Source: a bacterium
GTDB taxonomy: Bacteria; Krumholzibacteriota; Krumholzibacteria; LZORAL124-64-63
DNA length: 6,816 nucleotides
Reading direction: 5' to 3'
Assembly (NCBI GenBank): GCA_030592025.1
Contig: JAUUZX010000077.1
Coordinates: forward strand, 1-6,816
The notes under the pieces were generated by a model. That model worked only from the letters and a program-made list of their open reading frames with translations. It did not search any database and had not been told where the DNA came from. Shown in pieces: positions 4,034 to 6,816 of this stretch. The first letter of the stretch is position 1. Each line of letters starts with the position of its first letter. Made by a program: the position numbers and the translations under genes.

Positions 4034-6816
4034 CTATTTGACGAGGGTCATGCGGCGGGTCGTCTCCTGCCCGCCCGTCTCCAACCGGTACAGGTAGACA
4101 CCCGAACCGACCGGCGCCCCCCGTGCGTCGCGACCCTCCCACATCACTTCCCGCGGTCCGGCCGGCAACGTCTCGTCCACGAGGGTCACCACGCGGCGGC
4201 CGCGGATGTCGTAGACCGTCAGGCGCGCCCGGCCCGCCGTGGGCACGGTGAAGCGGATGGTCGTGCGCGGGTTGAACGGGTTGGGGCTGTTCTGGGCCAG
4301 GGCAAAGGTCGGGAGACCCGCCGTGGGCACGTCGCTCACCTCGGCGAAGGACGCGTCCAGGGGCGTGTTGTCCACGGACCGCACGGCCACCGTCGGCATA
4401 CCGGCATCCACCGGTTCGGAGAACGTGATCCGCAACAGCTCGCCCGTACCGTCGAACGCAAGCCCCGCGCCCGGCAGCAGCAACGCCAGGTCCAGGGAGT
4501 CCATCGCCGTGGTGGCCAGGAGCGTCGCGGCGATCTGGTTCTCGGCGGACGGACCACGGGCCACGTCGGCCGTCACCCCGGGCGGCAGGTCCAGGACCAG
4601 ACGCAAGCCCTTGATGGACATGTGGGGCGCGTCGAGTTCGAGCACCCACACCTCCGGCGAGCGTCGGCGCCAGGACAGGTCGACCGGATCGGTGCTCACC
4701 GTAGCCGCCGTCGTGTCGACGCCGGCCATGGACAGGATCATGAGGTCCTCGAAACCGATGACGCCGTCGGTGACGGGGACGCCCGTCGGCGAACCGTCAT
4801 CCGTGGGGCCGATATCGAGTTCGGCGATGAAAAGCGTGTCCGCCGCGACCGTGCCGTAGGCCGTGACGAGGGCGGTCGCGTCATCGGCGTCCACCTGGCC
4901 GTCGCCGGAATCGGCCACATCGCCCAGGAGGTAGCTGGCCACCAGGGGGGCGGCATCGGCGTGGGGGCCCCAATTGCCCGACGCGTCACGGGTGAAGATC
5001 TCGTACTCGTAGATGCCGCGGGCAGGCAGGGAGTCCACCCAAGCTGTCGCGTCGACGGACAGGGTGGCTACGGGCATCCACCACACGTCGAGCAGGACGG
5101 CGGCGTGGTCGTTGGCCCGCACCGGCGGCAAGCTGCCCGGGGCATCGTCGTAGAGCGGGTACGCCGAGGCGTCCTCGCCGTCGCGCCACAGGCATCGCCA
5201 GATCTCGACCGAATCGGCGTCGGCCGGCACGTCGCCCCAGGTGAGGCTGACGAAACCCGGGCCGCCGGTAGCCGTGACCGAGGCCACCGCCACGGGCGGG
5301 GTGGTGTCGAGGATGTCCATGAGCACCGTCGCCGGGACGGACACGCCACCCTCGTCGTCGGTCACCGTGTAGGTCAACGAGTCCGTCCCGGCGGCGGCGG
5401 GCAGCGGCGTGAAGACGATGGAGCCGGTGAGCGTGTCGATCTCCGCCGTGCCCTGCAGGGGCGAGGTCACGATGGTCACCGAGGCCGCGACGAGGAGGCC
5501 GTCGGGATCCGAGTCGTTGGCCAGCACGTCCACGATGACGGCCGACGTGTCGGCCGTGGCCGCCGTGTCGGCCAGGGCCAGCGGCAATTCGTTGGGCACG
5601 CTGTAGAGGTAGAACTTGCCGGCGTTGTTCAGGGTGTCGGCGTCGAAGAGGTTGGCGCCGGACAGGAAGTCGGCCCGGCCGTCCCCGTCCACGTCACCGA
5701 CGATGGCCACCTGGGCGCCGTGGCGATCGGACTCGGCCTCCCCCACCACGATCAGGTCGGCCACGTTGTCGGGCGGGTTGGGGCCCGAGGGGTCGCCGCC
5801 GAAGTACACGCGGGTGCGGCCAGGACCGTAGCCCGCGGTGTCGGGGGTGGGCGCGCCGATGACGAGGTCCGTGTAGCCGTCGTGGTTCAGGTCGCCGGAA
5901 CCGTCGACCGTGCGGCCGAGGAGTTCCTTGTCCGCCTCGCCCATGAAGGTGAGGTCCGCGACATTGTCGGGCGTGGGCCCGCCGTAGTAGAGGAGGGCGC
6001 TGCCGGCATCGTCGCCTCCAGCATCATTGTGCATGGCGCCAATGATAATGTCGTCATAGCCGTCGCCGTTGAAATCGCCGGCCGGACCCAGCCCGTAGCC
6101 CATGCGGTCCCCCCAGCCCTCGCTGATGAAGTCGTAATCCCAGGTGGCGTCGAAATCCGCGCCACCACGGAAGAGGTAGGCCCAGCGATCGGAGTTGGCT
6201 CCGATGAGCAGATCGGGCCAACCATCGGCGTCGAAGTCCCCCGCCCGGCTCATGAACCAGCCGAAGCGCGTCCCCGCCTTGCCTTCGATAATGACGTCGA
6301 CGGTGTCGTCGAGGGCCACGCCCCCGTTGAACACGTAGGCCCGCCCGGCGTAGACCTGGGCACTGGGCGCACCGACCACGATGTCGGGACCGTCGCCATC
6401 CAGGTCGCCGGGGCCCGCGAGGGACCAGCCGAAAGCGTCACCCGGCTCGCCGTCGAGCACCAGGTCCGCCACGGTGTCCAGGGACGGACCGCCGAAGTAC
6501 ACGTAGACTCGCCCGGCGTTGTTGCCGGCGCCGTCGTTGTAGGGGGCGCCGACCACGAGGTCGTCGTAGCCGTCATCGTTGATGTCGCCCGGGCAGCGCA
6601 CGGCGAGACCAAACTGGTCGAAGGTCGCCTCGCCCTCGAGGACGAGGTCGGCCTCGGCGTCGAGACCGGGGCCGCCGAAGTAGATCCAGACCAGGCCGCT
6701 GCTGGACGCGCCGCCGTCGGCGCGGGGGGCGCCCACGGTGAAGTCGGGCCAGCCGTCGGCGTTCAGGTCACCGGCCGCGCCGACGAACAGACCCAGCTCG
6801 TCGCCGTCACCCAGAC
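4034..6816 (-). CDS. Giant secreted FG-GAP/Ig/FnIII/dockerin/cohesin-like protein with FlgD-type tail, 5' end missing
   Basis: The frame continues through the right edge; 926 residues are visible and the true start lies outside. An internal GTG at 6736 is inside an FG-GAP repeat and is not the start. Domains in order, numbered from the first visible codon: seven FG-GAP propeller repeats (about 6-387), each with a DxDxDG-type Ca loop; a cadherin/VCBS-like Ig domain (408-504) with DVLANDSDPDG; a fibronectin type III domain (about 505-625) with VSLTWGD and VEIWR; a dockerin-like module (631-691) with GDVADSGDGQVDADD and a second loop ending in DGVIGFEDL; a cohesin-like beta domain (about 711-829); and a C-terminal FlgD Ig-like tail (833-926) with NSPNPFNP, VYDIRGRRV and GSGVYLYRL. 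In related bacteria such tails direct secretion to or through the outer membrane, so an extracellular adhesive or structural role is likely. No enzyme motif is visible in this part. Confidence 0.93.
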   Translation of the reverse strand, partial: LGDGDELGLFVGAAGDLNADGWPDFTVGAPRADGGASSSGLVWIYFGGPGLDAEADLVLEGEATFDQFGLAVRCPGDINDDGYDDLVVGAPYNDGAGNNAGRVYVYFGGPSLDTVADLVLDGEPGDAFGWSLAGPGDLDGDGPDIVVGAPSAQVYAGRAYVFNGGVALDDTVDVIIEGKAGTRFGWFMSRAGDFDADGWPDLLIGANSDRWAYLFRGGADFDATWDYDFISEGWGDRMGYGLGPAGDFNGDGYDDIIIGAMHNDAGGDDAGSALLYYGGPTPDNVADLTFMGEADKELLGRTVDGSGDLNHDGYTDLVIGAPTPDTAGYGPGRTRVYFGGDPSGPNPPDNVADLIVVGEAESDRHGAQVAIVGDVDGDGRADFLSGANLFDADTLNNAGKFYLYSVPNELPLALADTAATADTSAVIVDVLANDSDPDGLLVAASVTIVTSPLQGTAEIDTLTGSIVFTPLPAAAGTDSLTYTVTDDEGGVSVPATVLMDILDTTPPVAVASVTATGGPGFVSLTWGDVPADADSVEIWRCLWRDGEDASAYPLYDDAPGSLPPVRANDHAAVLLDVWWMPVATLSVDATAWVDSLPARGIYEYEIFTRDASGNWGPHADAAPLVASYLLGDVADSGDGQVDADDATALVTAYGTVAADTLFIAELDIGPTDDGSPTGVPVTDGVIGFEDLMILSMAGVDTTAATVSTDPVDLSWRRRSPEVWVLELDAPHMSIKGLRLVLDLPPGVTADVARGPSAENQIAATLLATTAMDSLDLALLLPGAGLAFDGTGELLRITFSEPVDAGMPTVAVRSVDNTPLDASFAEVSDVPTAGLPTFALAQNSPNPFNPRTTIRFTVPTAGRARLTVYDIRGRRVVTLVDETLPAGPREVMWEGRDARGAPVGSGVYLYRLETGGQETTRRMTLVK
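5654..6799 (-). repeat. Seven FG-GAP / integrin-alpha-type propeller repeats
   Basis: Cores begin at visible residues 6, 66, 126, 182, 236, 297 and 363, spaced 54-66 residues apart. Each reads roughly 'FG..v...GD.ngDGydDlvvGAp' and is followed by a 'grvyvYfGg' strand. Seven is the number for one complete beta-propeller. The first repeat lies at the window edge, so more may exist upstream. The third repeat lacks one residue in its Ca loop. Confidence 0.9.

Noticed and set aside
3684..4649. Minus-strand open frame of 321 codons across the convergent junction
   Set aside because: It crosses the terminator hairpin and overlaps two well-supported genes; its translation is Arg/Gly/Pro-rich and shadow-like.
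5654..6799. Regularly spaced short DNA repeats as a possible CRISPR array
   Set aside because: They are diverged coding repeats of the FG-GAP propeller in one continuous reading frame, with no identical repeats or spacers.

Overview
This GC-rich window is bacterial and carries five protein genes plus their intergenic regions; two genes run off the window edges. No RNA gene, mobile element or CRISPR array was seen. Three features point to a Gram-negative candidate-phylum lineage of the FCB/Krumholzibacteriota/Eisenbacteria type: a secreted gingipain-family (C25) peptidase, a very large FG-GAP/Ig/dockerin secreted protein, and a C-terminal FlgD-Ig-like (T9SS-tail-like) domain with an NSPNPFNP motif. 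This placement is inference from protein architecture; no rRNA or marker gene is present to confirm it.

Layout, left to right. The minus-strand C25 peptidase gene (1-727) is cut at the left edge, so only the signal peptide and N-terminal part of the catalytic domain are visible. A 207-bp gap (728-934) follows, with a candidate promoter and a roughly 140-nt leader. Next is a compact minus-strand operon, transcribed right to left: a double zinc-ribbon protein (2717-3109), LemA (2135-2695) and an HtpX-like M48 membrane metalloprotease (935-2131). Intergenic gaps in it are 21 and 3 nt. A divergent promoter region (3110-3262) separates the operon from a plus-strand lipoprotein gene (3263-3961) that fuses a cupredoxin-like N-terminal domain to a rhodanese domain. 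A strong hairpin (3979-4008) lies between that gene and a convergent minus-strand gene (4034-6816, open at the right edge). That last gene encodes a giant secreted protein: seven FG-GAP propeller repeats, a cadherin/VCBS-like Ig domain, FnIII, a dockerin-like Ca-binding module, a cohesin-like domain and the FlgD-like tail.

How the genes fit together. LemA next to an HtpX-like M48 protease is a widely seen pairing linked to envelope protein handling. Here both the stand-alone first gene and the protease C-terminus carry zinc-ribbon cysteine sets, which is the most unusual feature of the operon. The rhodanese lipoprotein and the two flanking secreted proteins are envelope or extracellular in character, so the whole window looks devoted to cell-surface and secretion biology. 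No complete, clearly new defence-type or biosynthetic system is evident. The most novel elements are the zinc-ribbon/LemA/M48 arrangement, the cupredoxin-like-rhodanese fusion, and a dockerin-like plus cohesin-like pair in one polypeptide.
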